Positions 43,737 through 53,054 of a stretch of DNA of 64,000 bases are shown here, in pieces. Positions within the stretch are counted from its first letter, which is position 1; each line of letters starts with the position of its first letter. The notes beneath the pieces are model-generated. The model was given only the letters and a program-made list of their open reading frames with translations, did not search any database and had not been told where the DNA came from. Source of the stretch: Sphingobacterium spiritivorum. GTDB taxonomy: Bacteria > Bacteroidota > Bacteroidia > Sphingobacteriales > Sphingobacteriaceae. Made by a program: the position numbers and the translations under genes. The DNA lies in the NCBI RefSeq assembly GCF_016724845.1, contig NZ_CP068082.1, forward strand, positions 1,984,001 to 2,048,000, given 5' to 3'.

Positions 43737-45428
43737 TTAATTCACATATTCTATAAGTACGGAAGATGCCTTATCATTAAATGATGTAATACAACTGTTG
43801 GAGGCATTCAATACATAACTACTGCCTTTAAAGTAGTCCTGATCATACAGTGTCACCCGGATATTCGGAGACAATAACGCTCCTGAAATATCATTATCGG
43901 AGATTCCTTTAGCGATTAATTCTGCTGTTGTATATCCTCCGACCGGCAATTCGACCTCATATCCGCCATAACTGCAATGTTTATAAAATTTGGCTGTACC
44001 CCCGCCACCATAAGGCTCGACAATAACAGAACTGGTCTTATCATTAAAACCATAACTTCCGGCCAGACAATCTGCACTTGTGGTCATCAGAAGCGGAGTT
44101 CCGGCAAAGTTGTCCTGATCGTACAATCTTACCCTGACGCCAGTCATCGGTACTTTTATACCGGAAACATCATTGTTTGCGACACCTAATGCGGACAACT
44201 CTGCTGTGGTATAAGAGCCATATGGAAGTGTAATGTTATATCCTCCGTAAGAACAGTTTTGCGTTACGGTAGTTGTATTGCCTGCAAATTTTGGAACTCC
44301 GTTTACAAAACTGAAAGTATATCCTTTAGCGCTGATGTTCCCGTTTTCAGCAAGCAACCGTATTGTAAAATTATAAGATGTATTACCTAAGGAATGTAAG
44401 TCACTTACAGGCATTTCTATATGAAATGTATTTCCGGAAGGAGCATTCACCCACATGGGAGAGTCATGATCTGTATTCGTCGGACTACTGACCGGATCAA
44501 AGTAGTAAAGGACGTTTGCCAATGTCTGATTACTGGTAAATGTTCCTGAAATAACCATTTTTGATGTTGCTGTATTGTAATACGCTTCTGTAAGAGATAC
44601 ATTTGTAGTCAGACTTCCATATTGTCCAGGAACGACAGACGGCTGAAACAGTTCATTGTGAAATAATATAGCACAATCTCCTTCTGAAAGAAAGGTCTTT
44701 TTGCCTGTCTTACCATAAGTAGAATTTCCGCTCCCCATTAATGAGGTTCCTAATACCGGAGCTTCTGAAACTTTCTCCTTGTTGTGAGGCAGGTTTAGAC
44801 CATGTCCTAACTCGTGAAACAGTCCACCGATATAAGCAGATGTAGTAGTTGGCATAGCTGCCAGGCTGATATTAGGGTTATCTAGGGCAAAACAGTTTCT
44901 TCCAAGGCCGAAGAAAGGCTGCCCACCGCCATCTGTACGTTGAGGCAAAATAATCAGATTGTGATACGTTGTAGAAAACTCCTGTGGATGCGTGGATCTA
45001 TAAGCATTTATTTCACTTATAATGGCATTCGCAGCTGTCGTACTGTATGGGTAATTTGCCTGAGGTTGCGCGCCCTGTATTGTTATAATTTTTACACGAT
45101 TAGTCGTACTGTCCAGCGGAAGTCCTAAAGTTTTGCCTCCATATCCGTTACGGGTCATCTCCGCTGTAATAAATCCCTGAAAATGAATCAGCAGATCACT
45201 CAGCCGCTCTTTATAACCACTTACTGCCGGATTGTCGGACGGAACAAAATAAATGATATTCAGGTTTCTGGCATTTGAAACAAAGCCACCGGCATTCAGC
45301 GGGAGACTGGCAACAGTATTTGTATTGGAAAGTTTTGAATCGGATTGTGTATCCGTTACATTGGGTTTCTGACAAGCGTACAGCATGCCCAATACCCCCA
45401 CCAGTATTAGTGTTTTTAGATTGTTCAT
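43737..45428 (-). CDS. Metzincin-type metalloprotease lipoprotein with two beta/gamma-crystallin domains
   Basis: Lipoprotein of 563 residues (Cys 19 in LGMLYACQKP). Residues ~55-260 carry a metzincin zinc site: H205-E-x2-H209-x2-N-x2-H215 (FHELGHGLNLPHN) with a Met-turn candidate at Met231 (GTSLMGSG). A beta domain follows (~270-380). The C-terminal ~180 residues form two beta/gamma-crystallin modules, each starting CSYGGY and holding calcium-site motifs: NNDVSG and NDKTSS in the first, DNDISG and NDKASS in the second. It would act at the cell surface on an unknown substrate, with calcium likely stabilising the crystallin part. Expressed alone, with a terminator after it. Confidence 0.82.
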   Translation of the reverse strand: MNNLKTLILVGVLGMLYACQKPNVTDTQSDSKLSNTNTVASLPLNAGGFVSNARNLNIIYFVPSDNPAVSGYKERLSDLLIHFQGFITAEMTRNGYGGKTLGLPLDSTTNRVKIITIQGAQPQANYPYSTTAANAIISEINAYRSTHPQEFSTTYHNLIILPQRTDGGGQPFFGLGRNCFALDNPNISLAAMPTTTSAYIGGLFHELGHGLNLPHNKEKVSEAPVLGTSLMGSGNSTYGKTGKKTFLSEGDCAILFHNELFQPSVVPGQYGSLTTNVSLTEAYYNTATSKMVISGTFTSNQTLANVLYYFDPVSSPTNTDHDSPMWVNAPSGNTFHIEMPVSDLHSLGNTSYNFTIRLLAENGNISAKGYTFSFVNGVPKFAGNTTTVTQNCSYGGYNITLPYGSYTTAELSALGVANNDVSGIKVPMTGVRVRLYDQDNFAGTPLLMTTSADCLAGSYGFNDKTSSVIVEPYGGGGTAKFYKHCSYGGYEVELPVGGYTTAELIAKGISDNDISGALLSPNIRVTLYDQDYFKGSSYVLNASNSCITSFNDKASSVLIEYVN

Positions 45429-45454
45429 AAGTAGTTTATTTGATTGGTATCAAC

Positions 45455-45462
45455 CAAATATA
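45455..45462 (-). promoter_or_regulatory. -7 element (TATATTTG) of the metalloprotease gene
   Basis: Exact TAnnTTTG on the minus strand, 26 bases before the ATG at 45428. No matching -33 box at 19-21 bases. Confidence 0.45.
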
Positions 45463-45554
45463 ATGATCTATACGCCTAATATTCTTGCATTTACAACGAA
45501 AAAATTACGAAAACGTTTACGTGTATAAGATACATTTCATCCCATTTTATTATT

Positions 45555-45587
45555 AAAAAATGCCGCTATTTCCAGGTATAGCGGCAT
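45555..45587 (-). terminator. Intrinsic terminator of the DUF4349 gene
   Basis: Arms ATGCCGCTA (45560-45568) and TAGCGGCAT (45579-45587) with a 10-nt loop, followed on the minus strand by a T-run. It lies 28 bases after the stop at 45616. Confidence 0.8.
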
Positions 45588-45615
45588 CATTTCTCACAAA
45601 AGACAGCAGTAAATT

Positions 45616-46464
45616 TTATTGTTTCCTGCGCTTTTTATATTTGCGGATAAATACAAATCCCAATACTCCGATCAGTAAAAACGGCCAGATACGAATCAGG
45701 ATAATAAAAAAGGTTTCCAACGCCGTCCATCCGAAACGAACCGCATCCACCAGCTTGGTGCCAAAGCTGTCTGCCCCGATGGAAATATTGGATTGTTCCT
45801 GATAGAGATAGACAGAAAGCGTACTGTATGCGACCTGTTCATTTAAAGATTTGAGAGAAGCAGCCGTTGCATCAATTTCTTCCTGAATAACCCGTATCTG
45901 CTCCTCAATCTCTAAGATCTCCTTGACATTCCGGGCTTTACTAAGCAGTTCTGTATACCGCTGGAGATAGGCTTTTTTGCTTTTCAGCCGCGAGTCCAGA
46001 TCATAATACTGCCCGGTCATATCCTGAGACTGAATACTCTTACTTGTAATATTGTCCTTCCCACCTTCCAGTTCTGCAATGAATGAATCATAGCCTTGTA
46101 CAGGAATCCGGATATTAAGATTATACGAGGCTATTGAATTTCCTTTTGAAAGTGTCTCTTCTTCATAGAACCCTTTATGTTTGCTGACCAGCGCATCGAG
46201 ATCTTTTTTACTTTTCGCTACATCCCGGGATTCTACAGAAACAGATCCTGTCTTGATGATTTTTTTCTGGGGCACAACCAGACTCACCTTTGCCGCCGCA
46301 TCAACTGCAGCATTCGGTTCACTCAGATCTTCCAGATTCAGCGCCATAGGTTCTGCGGCATCAGGCTCGGACAAAGCGACCTTAGAAGAGTCCGAAAGCT
46401 TATTACACGAAAATAGGACCAGTACTGCTGATCCTATTAACAAGATTCGTTGTACATTTTTCAT
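45616..46464 (-). CDS. DUF4349-type lipoprotein
   Basis: Lipoprotein of 282 residues (Cys 20 in LVLFSCNK). The domain shows KIIKTGSVSVESRDVAKSKK, NIRIPVQGYDSFIAELE and a long coiled-coil region rich in Glu and Lys (VKEILEIEEQIRVIQEEIDA). One hydrophobic helix near the C-terminus (FFIILIRIWPFLLIGVLGFV) is followed by a basic tail, so both ends may be membrane-linked. DUF4349 proteins occur widely with unclear function. Transcribed alone. Confidence 0.88.
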   Translation of the reverse strand: MKNVQRILLIGSAVLVLFSCNKLSDSSKVALSEPDAAEPMALNLEDLSEPNAAVDAAAKVSLVVPQKKIIKTGSVSVESRDVAKSKKDLDALVSKHKGFYEEETLSKGNSIASYNLNIRIPVQGYDSFIAELEGGKDNITSKSIQSQDMTGQYYDLDSRLKSKKAYLQRYTELLSKARNVKEILEIEEQIRVIQEEIDATAASLKSLNEQVAYSTLSVYLYQEQSNISIGADSFGTKLVDAVRFGWTALETFFIILIRIWPFLLIGVLGFVFIRKYKKRRKQ

Positions 46465-46530
46465 TTCTTTTGAATTTTAGACATGATGCAGCATCAGATC
46501 AAATTCCATAAAAGAAAAATGTATCCTTAT

Positions 46531-47583
46531 TTATTCGGCTTTGGCTAATGCTTTTTTAACAGCAGGAGCTATTTTTGTACCGAATATTTCAATGGATTTC
46601 ATCATCATATCGTGATCCGGACTACCGACATCCATATGTGCTGAGAAACGTGTCAAACCAAACATTTCCTGTACATGAAGGATTTTTTCTATGGCTTCAT
46701 TCTCACTTCCTATGATCAGGTGTCCATGGATAGAACGACCAAAATCATATTGTGATCTTTGGTAAGGAGGCCAGTTGCGGCTCTTACCTATTCTGTTCAT
46801 CTGAGCTGCATATACAGGATAGTAGTATTCCGATACTTTTCTGCTGTCTTCACCAAAGAAGGCATGCATGTGTACCCCTACCTGAAATTTACTCATATCA
46901 TGTCCATTATCTTCGTATGCCTGGCGGTACATTTCGAACAAAGGCTGAAACTGTTCAGCAGCTCCTCCGATTATCGCAAACATAACAGGAAGTCCTAATT
47001 TACCGGCACGGATAACAGAAGAAGTCGTACCTCCGACTGCGATCCAGATCGGAAGTTCATTGTGCACAGCTCTCGGAAAAATTTCCTGATTAATGAGGGA
47101 TGGCCTGAACTTACCGGTCCAGTTAACCGTTTGTTGTTTATTGATACGAAGCAATAAGTCTAATTTCTCTTCAAAAAGCTCACTGTAATCTTCTAATTTA
47201 AACCCGAATAATGGAAATGATTCAATAAAAGAACCTCTGCCGGCCATGATTTCGGCACGACCGTTGGAAAGTAAATCTACGGTAGCAAAATCCTGATATA
47301 ACTTAACCGGATCTGCAGAACTTAATACAGAAACTGCACTTCCCAATTTGATATTTTTAGTAACGGATGCTGCCGCCGCTAAAATAATTTCCGGAGCAGC
47401 TACAGCATAATCTGAACGGTGGTGCTCTCCCATTCCGAAGAAATCCAGACCGACTTCATCCATCAGCTTGACCTCTTCAATAATTTGATGTAAACGCTCC
47501 TGTGGAGCCTGTATCTTGCCGGTAGCAGGATCTATTTGAAGATCCCCAAACATTCCTATTCCTAATTCCATAATATTCTCCAT
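46531..47583 (-). CDS. LLM-class flavin-dependent oxidoreductase
   Basis: Luciferase-like monooxygenase, 350 residues, cytoplasmic, using reduced flavin. Family blocks are LGIGMFGDLQ, VGLDFFGMGEHHRSDYAVAA (typical of this LLM group), IKLGSAVSVLSSADPVKLYQ, ATVDLLSNGRAEIMAGRGSF, and LPIWIAVGGTTSSVIRAGKL. The substrate cannot be read. The ATG at 47583 lies 10 bases after a -7 box (TAATTTTG, 47601-47594 on the minus strand); a second ATG at 47571 is possible. Confidence 0.92.
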   Translation of the reverse strand: MENIMELGIGMFGDLQIDPATGKIQAPQERLHQIIEEVKLMDEVGLDFFGMGEHHRSDYAVAAPEIILAAAASVTKNIKLGSAVSVLSSADPVKLYQDFATVDLLSNGRAEIMAGRGSFIESFPLFGFKLEDYSELFEEKLDLLLRINKQQTVNWTGKFRPSLINQEIFPRAVHNELPIWIAVGGTTSSVIRAGKLGLPVMFAIIGGAAEQFQPLFEMYRQAYEDNGHDMSKFQVGVHMHAFFGEDSRKVSEYYYPVYAAQMNRIGKSRNWPPYQRSQYDFGRSIHGHLIIGSENEAIEKILHVQEMFGLTRFSAHMDVGSPDHDMMMKSIEIFGTKIAPAVKKALAKAE

Positions 47584-47669
47584 TTTATATCAACAAAATT
47601 AGATAAGATTGGTTGTTCCTGCATTGATGTATGATAAGAAACGTTTGTTATGAAAATATCTCGTGTAGA

Positions 47670-48251
47670 TTACCCGTGAATAAGCTCTTTGTTGCCGTAA
47701 CTCTGAATCAATTCTCCTTCAAATGTCAGCCACTCCTTCCAACGTTTATCAACATCTACATCTGTAGAATATTTTCTGGCAAAATTCAGAAATGTAGTAT
47801 AATGATTCGCCTCAGAGACCATCAGATCATGGTAGAATCTGGCAAGATCCTGATCCTTGATATTTTGAGATAATACCCTGAACCGTTCACAGCTTCTGGC
47901 TTCTATCATAGCGGCAAAAAGGAGACGATCAATAAAAGCCATATTACGGCTTCCGTCTTTCTTTGAAAACTTCATCAGCTGACCTACGTAGTCATCCTTA
48001 CGCTCTCTTCCCAGCGTATACCCTCTTTCCCGGATAATCTCAATAACCATCTGAAAATGCTGCATTTCTTCAATAGCAATTGCCGTCAATTCATGCACAA
48101 GATCCTCATGTTCAGAGTTATAAGTAATCAGAGAAATAGCATTTGTTGCTGCTTTTTGTTCGCACCAGGCGTGATCTGTAAGAATCTCCTCTAAATTAGA
48201 TTCTGCAATATTTGCCCAACGGGGATCCGTTAATAATTTCAATCCTAACAT
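47670..48251 (-). CDS. miaE: tRNA 2-methylthio-N6-isopentenyladenosine hydroxylase
   Basis: Di-iron ferritin-like enzyme, 193 residues, that hydroxylates the ms2i6A37 base in tRNA. Candidate iron ligands lie in DHAWCEQKAATNAISLI, AIEEMQHFQMV, MIEARSCERFRVL and SEANHYTTF. It is separated by 86 bases from the LLM gene and by ~130 from the VirJ-like gene, so probably transcribed alone. Confidence 0.94.
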   Translation of the reverse strand: MLGLKLLTDPRWANIAESNLEEILTDHAWCEQKAATNAISLITYNSEHEDLVHELTAIAIEEMQHFQMVIEIIRERGYTLGRERKDDYVGQLMKFSKKDGSRNMAFIDRLLFAAMIEARSCERFRVLSQNIKDQDLARFYHDLMVSEANHYTTFLNFARKYSTDVDVDKRWKEWLTFEGELIQSYGNKELIHG

Positions 48252-48380
48252 ATATAAAGTAAAAAGAGTAAATAGTAGAAGCTGTTTAATAATCTGCCGA
48301 TATCAACCTCTTCTTCCTTTCAAAGTATAAAAATAAGGATATTATGCCGCTTTTAGGTACCGGCATTGTCAAATTGATTC

Positions 48381-49061
48381 TTAATGATGCGATGTCAGTT
48401 CGCTGATCACAGCATTCGCCACTTCATCTTCATGTCCGTCAAAATGATGATCCCCTTTCAGTACCTGAATACGTAAGTGTTTTGTGATGAGTTGCGAGGA
48501 AGGAAAATCCCGGGTATCGTTTCCCATCAACAGAAGGGTTTGTGTATTTTCTATTTTATTTATTTCAGCAATGACATTGAGGCTTCTTTTGACATGACTC
48601 CGGCCGACCATATCTGCCAGATGAATCTCCAGATCGGTAGAGGTAGAAGGCTCTATCATTATAGCCCGATACAATTTATTTTTGAGATCTCCAGGAAGTC
48701 TGTTTACAAGAAAGGGAACTGCATCGGCGCCAAAAGAGAATCCCGCAATGACAAACTGTGTATTAGGCCTTTTGTCCAGTATCTTATGGAGATAGATAGT
48801 CATATCAGTGGCAAGCTGCTGGGGGCTCTTCTTATTCCAGAAATACTTTTTGGAATCCACAGCGGAAATGCCATAGCCCTTATTTGCGAATGCACTGCAA
48901 AGATTGCTCGAAAAAGTGTTCAATCCGCCATCTCCGCTAAAAAATAAGATAAACGGAACTTTTGTGTTTCCCTTCCATTCTTTCATAGGAACCGTATTTT
49001 GCTGAGCCTGTACGATCATTAAAATCATCAATGCTGCCAATAAACCCCAATTCTTTTTCAT
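48381..49061 (-). CDS. VirJ/AcvB-family alpha/beta hydrolase
   Basis: Exported protein of 226 residues (signal LLAALMILMIVQAQ). The alpha/beta-hydrolase core has FILFFSGDGGLNTF, a nucleophile elbow GFSFGAD (Ser109) and a late His in LKGDHHFDGHEDEV, as in VirJ and AcvB. In Agrobacterium, AcvB hydrolyses lysyl-phosphatidylglycerol made by an MprF homologue. Here the gene follows mprF by 13 bases on the same strand, so the same pairing is likely and the enzyme would trim aminoacyl-phospholipids in the periplasm. Confidence 0.85.
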   Translation of the reverse strand: MKKNWGLLAALMILMIVQAQQNTVPMKEWKGNTKVPFILFFSGDGGLNTFSSNLCSAFANKGYGISAVDSKKYFWNKKSPQQLATDMTIYLHKILDKRPNTQFVIAGFSFGADAVPFLVNRLPGDLKNKLYRAIMIEPSTSTDLEIHLADMVGRSHVKRSLNVIAEINKIENTQTLLLMGNDTRDFPSSQLITKHLRIQVLKGDHHFDGHEDEVANAVISELTSHH

Positions 49062-49074
49062 ATATAGACCTCTC

Positions 49075-51672
49075 CTACTTTCCAGGCTTCATTACCTTTG
49101 TCAGTGCTACAGGTAATTGTAGTAAATCAAAATCATTACTGAATACAAGGTACTTATTTTCCCATATAGTTGCATACTTCTCCTTGAAACTCCGCAAGGT
49201 CTGATAATGCTTAAAACTACCGACTTTCTCGGATGCAAACTTCATAATCTGCTCTGCCGGATTGTCCGGATTACTGAGTCCGCTCATAGGAATCATACCC
49301 AGATTAAGATAGTTGAGATTTTTTTGCTGTGCGTACCCTATTAATTCAACTATAAGCGCATCCATGCATCCCCCCGGAGCTTCGGCACGTTTACGGATCA
49401 GATCATAGGTACATTCTTCAGGAGCGTAATCCGGAATAATATTTAAAAAAGCCTGTATTTTTTTTTCTTCATCTCTCACGACAATTACATCCTGATATTG
49501 TATTGTTTCGGCTTCAAACATACCCTGTGAAAAGATCATCTCTTTTTTGCCAAATGATACTAACCATTCCTGCGAAACGGACTGCAATTCCTCTACCAGA
49601 TCCGGGCTGTGGGGAGCATACAGCACCTCAGCACTATATCCTCTCTTTGTGAGCGCATTAAGCCCGTTTCGTAAGGACTTCCGGTCTTTTCCGCTAAGGG
49701 AAAAAGAGCGTGTTTCCATGATAGCTTCCTGACCGATTACGATCTTCTGCTTTTTCATATCCATGAAATAGACCAGACTGCTTTCATCTACCCTGTAATA
49801 TGCCGTCTTCAGACCGAGCCCATGACAGTACTCTTCAAATTCGGCAATTACTTCTTCCTTATCTTCTTCTTCACAAACAGGCTCGTCCAGTACTATGGCA
49901 AACTCACTGGCTGCTGCATAGGACACAAATCCATCTGTCAGTGTTGAAAAATAGATCTGCTTATCGGCAGATACTTTGAAATAATCCATTGGGGAATGTC
50001 CGTAGAGCTGCAACAGATTCTTTGCTCTCTCCAGCTCGTGACCTTCCTGAATCTTTTCGGGGTGCACAATCTTCGGACGAAGAATAGTATATAATAATAA
50101 TAACCAGGAACACAGCCCGAGTAACCGGGTGATATTGAGAAAATCGCGACCAAAGTTTGTGCGCGGATTTAATTCATCATCCGAAAACAACAGAAAACTG
50201 CGGATCGTATGGTAAAGCGATTCCTGCCAGGAAAAGTCTTCACCAAAGTGCTTTTTATCTATAAAATAGAAGCTCAGAAATTCGAATAGCCCCACTCCGG
50301 CCAGAACCGTAAAGAATGTTATAAAGCCAATCCGGATCCAATTCAGATTTGTCTTGATATTATACTGTCTTCTGTTGCTCATTAACAGGAAAAGAATGAG
50401 CAAGGCAACTATGGATTCTTCATAGTCAAAGGCTTTTCCAAGATGGCCGAACAACGACAGTACGGTAAAGATAATAGCCGCAACCCAGGCTAATCGAAGT
50501 CCCTTCAGGAGATACGCTGATGTCACCATAAGTGCTATTCCCATGACCAGTACCATCAGCTTGGAAGCATGCATCGCTTCTGCAGGCAGATAAAATCTCT
50601 CCAGTCGCATCCTTTCAGCGAGAGGTGGCGTGGCCACCGAAATCAGGTTGACGAGCCCTAAAAAGAAAATAGATACCGCCGGAAGAATCCGTACAATTAA
50701 TTGCTTTCCCCGCCACAAAAACGAAATTATTCCGGCAAACAAAGGCAACCAGAATTCAAATACCCGATACAGCAATGTAATTCCTAAAGCCTGATCATGC
50801 GCGTATCCATAGGCTGTAAAAATGTACAGCATCGTAAATTCCACAGCTCCCAGTCCTCTTAAAAAAGGAGAAATTATCATCAGTACTACCGAAATCGTAT
50901 AGCCTACCGCAGCCGCTTCGAAAGAGATGTGTACACCTAAGGCATACATACTCACAAAAGCATGCAGAATACCACAGCATTCGATCAGGGTAGAAATAAG
51001 AACGGTATACAACAGATGCTTACGGTTCAGACTACCTGAAAAGACTTCGTCTATCTGATGGATTACTTTTGGAAACCGCCGTTCTACGAGGCCGTAAAGT
51101 TTACCTCGGGTTCTAAAGGACCAGAAAACAGCAAAAGCAATACCCAGAAGCAGACCTAATGCCAGTAAGGCCAGCCAGGCATCATTAAAGGTACGATGAT
51201 CCCATAACGTGTAGATAATAACCGGAACTCCGATAATAAATACCGTCAAGAGGCCGACATAGCCGTAAATCGCCCCCGCCTGATGGATTTGCGTAGCTTT
51301 GAGCTTGCGCCGGCGCAGCTGTGCCGTGGTATAGGCGAGCGAGCTGATTCCTCCTGCCGGAAGAAATACACTTAAAAAATTACGTTTTAAAAAAAGTTCT
51401 ATAGCATCTGAAAGATGCAGAGATGCGCCTATAGTGCGGAAACTCTGGATGTACATCCAGCCCTGAAGAAGAATATACAGTATGGTTATACAGACTCCGC
51501 CAATAAGCCAGGCGGGATCAGCCTGCTGCAATTGCGGAAGAATGGATGCCAGTTCCTTACGTTCACTCCGGAAAAAGAAAAAAGCCAAAAGGATAACGAA
51601 GATAGCTACGATCTCTTTCCAATATGTCTTTGGTGAAAAACTCCTTATTTTTTCTTTGAGCAATGCGTTCAT
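49075..51672 (-). CDS. mprF: Phosphatidylglycerol lysyltransferase/flippase MprF
   Basis: Large inner-membrane protein, 865 residues. The N-terminal ~500 residues hold about 12-14 hydrophobic segments (LPG flippase/YbhN-like, e.g. FLKRNFLSVFLPAGGISSLA and FLRGLGAVEFTMLYIF). The C-terminal DUF2156 domain (~530-840; LLQLYGHSPMDYFKVSADKQ, RSFSLSGKDRKSLRNGLNAL, YLNLGMIPMSGL) transfers an amino acid from tRNA to phosphatidylglycerol, which lowers sensitivity to cationic peptides. The amino acid added cannot be read from sequence. It is followed by a VirJ/AcvB-type hydrolase and has a candidate promoter. Confidence 0.94.
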   Translation of the reverse strand: MNALLKEKIRSFSPKTYWKEIVAIFVILLAFFFFRSERKELASILPQLQQADPAWLIGGVCITILYILLQGWMYIQSFRTIGASLHLSDAIELFLKRNFLSVFLPAGGISSLAYTTAQLRRRKLKATQIHQAGAIYGYVGLLTVFIIGVPVIIYTLWDHRTFNDAWLALLALGLLLGIAFAVFWSFRTRGKLYGLVERRFPKVIHQIDEVFSGSLNRKHLLYTVLISTLIECCGILHAFVSMYALGVHISFEAAAVGYTISVVLMIISPFLRGLGAVEFTMLYIFTAYGYAHDQALGITLLYRVFEFWLPLFAGIISFLWRGKQLIVRILPAVSIFFLGLVNLISVATPPLAERMRLERFYLPAEAMHASKLMVLVMGIALMVTSAYLLKGLRLAWVAAIIFTVLSLFGHLGKAFDYEESIVALLILFLLMSNRRQYNIKTNLNWIRIGFITFFTVLAGVGLFEFLSFYFIDKKHFGEDFSWQESLYHTIRSFLLFSDDELNPRTNFGRDFLNITRLLGLCSWLLLLYTILRPKIVHPEKIQEGHELERAKNLLQLYGHSPMDYFKVSADKQIYFSTLTDGFVSYAAASEFAIVLDEPVCEEEDKEEVIAEFEEYCHGLGLKTAYYRVDESSLVYFMDMKKQKIVIGQEAIMETRSFSLSGKDRKSLRNGLNALTKRGYSAEVLYAPHSPDLVEELQSVSQEWLVSFGKKEMIFSQGMFEAETIQYQDVIVVRDEEKKIQAFLNIIPDYAPEECTYDLIRKRAEAPGGCMDALIVELIGYAQQKNLNYLNLGMIPMSGLSNPDNPAEQIMKFASEKVGSFKHYQTLRSFKEKYATIWENKYLVFSNDFDLLQLPVALTKVMKPGK

Positions 51673-51691
51673 TATAACCTCATTGATGAAA

Positions 51692-51721
51692 CGAATGTAG
51701 TATTATTTATCAATAAAGCAA
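51692..51721 (-). promoter_or_regulatory. mprF promoter
   Basis: On the minus strand, TTG (51721-51719), 19 bases, then TACATTCG (51699-51692), one base from the -7 consensus. About 20 bases separate it from the ATG at 51672. Confidence 0.55.
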
Positions 51722-51757
51722 TGTTAAAAAAAATTAACCTTCGTGTTAAAATTGGCT

Positions 51758-51765
51758 TAACTTTG
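51758..51765 (+). promoter_or_regulatory. -7 element (TAACTTTG) of the glycosyltransferase gene
   Basis: Exact TAnnTTTG 6 nt before the ATG at 51772, so the message may be leaderless. The -33 region is not clear. Confidence 0.5.
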
Positions 51766-51771
51766 GACTTC

Positions 51772-52995
51772 ATGCAACAGCAAAACGTATTAATTATTGG
51801 CCTTGTGTGGCCGGAACCGACATCCTCAGCGGCAGGATTCCGGATGCAGCAACTGATAGAACTTTTCCTTCAACATGATTTACAGGTCGTCTTTGCCTGT
51901 GCTGCTCAAAAGTCTGCATACAGTCTTGATCTTGTTGCCATGGGTGTAGAAGAAGCTCCAATATTGCTTAATGATCCTTCTTTTGATACTTTTATTCAAG
52001 AACTGAATCCTGCTATGGTGGTATTCGACCGCTTTATGATCGAAGAGCAGTATGGATGGAGAGTAACACAACACTGCCCGGATGCGCTAAAGATCCTGGA
52101 CACCGAAGATCTTCATTTTCTCCGCCACGCACGTCAGCAGAATACGACACATGCTGCTCCCGACCTTTACAACGATGTCACCAAACGCGAACTCGCTGCT
52201 ATTCTGCGATCGGACATCAGTCTGATTATCTCAGAGACAGAGATGGATCTACTGACTTCCACATTCCGTATAGACCCTCGTTTACTATATTATCTGCCTT
52301 TTTTGGAACAGGAAATTGATGATGAGAGAGCTGCATCCTGGAAGACATTTGAAGAGAGAAAAGATATGATGTTTATTGGCAATTTTCTGCATGAACCCAA
52401 CTGGCATACCGTACTGAATCTTAAGAAAAACATCTGGCCGCTACTTCGTAAAAAAATGCCTGAAGTCTCTCTTTATATTTATGGTGCTTATCCTTCTCAA
52501 AAAGTCTTACAACTCCATAATCCTAAAGAGCGTTTTTTTATAGCCGGCCGGGCAGAAGATGCCAGAGCAACAATGGCGAACCACAGACTGCTGATCGCAC
52601 CTATCCCTTTCGGAGCAGGTATAAAGGGTAAGTTTATAGATGCCATGCAAACCGGCACACCCTCTGTCACGTCCTCAACAGGAGCCGAATCAATGGCTGA
52701 CAGAGTTAACTGGCCTGGCGCAGTGGAGAATGATATAAACCTGTTTACGGAGCAGGTCACTATCCTTTATCGGGACAGGGAGATCTGGAATGAGGCGCAG
52801 AAAAAAGGCATTTCGATTATCAATAACCGATATTCCAGCAGGAAGTTTGCGGAGACGTTTATACAAAGACTATTTGAGTTACAGCGTTCTCTTGTCTTAC
52901 ACCGGCAAACTCATTTTGTAGGGCAGATCCTGCAACATCACACGTTGCAAAGCACCAGATATATGTCCCTCTGGATTACAGAAAAGAACAAATAA
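51772..52995 (+). CDS. GT-B fold glycosyltransferase
   Basis: Glycosyltransferase of about 407 residues without a signal peptide. The N-terminus VLIIGLVWPEPTSSAAGFRM is typical of group-1/GT4-like transferases, and the C-terminal half shows MMFIGNFLHEPNWHTVLNLK, SLYIYGAYPSQKV, RFFIAGRAEDARATMANHRL and the donor-site loop IPFGAGIKGKFIDAMQTGTP. I chose the ATG at 51772 over 51721, because the latter lies in the mprF promoter and before the -7 box. The acceptor is unknown; a cell-surface glycan is likely. It converges on the GH2 gene. Confidence 0.85.
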   Translation: MQQQNVLIIGLVWPEPTSSAAGFRMQQLIELFLQHDLQVVFACAAQKSAYSLDLVAMGVEEAPILLNDPSFDTFIQELNPAMVVFDRFMIEEQYGWRVTQHCPDALKILDTEDLHFLRHARQQNTTHAAPDLYNDVTKRELAAILRSDISLIISETEMDLLTSTFRIDPRLLYYLPFLEQEIDDERAASWKTFEERKDMMFIGNFLHEPNWHTVLNLKKNIWPLLRKKMPEVSLYIYGAYPSQKVLQLHNPKERFFIAGRAEDARATMANHRLLIAPIPFGAGIKGKFIDAMQTGTPSVTSSTGAESMADRVNWPGAVENDINLFTEQVTILYRDREIWNEAQKKGISIINNRYSSRKFAETFIQRLFELQRSLVLHRQTHFVGQILQHHTLQSTRYMSLWITEKNK

Positions 52996-53030
52996 GAAAA
53001 GCGTCTTCAAAGAGACACCTTTCTTATTAC
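52996..53030. terminator. Imperfect hairpin between convergent genes
   Basis: Arms AAGAAAAGCGTCT and AGACACCTTTCTT pair at 11 of 13 positions around a short loop, directly after the glycosyltransferase stop and before the end of the GH2 gene. Weak candidate terminator for both. Confidence 0.4.
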
Positions 53031-53054
53031 AAAACAATATGTGCTGTAAATCAA

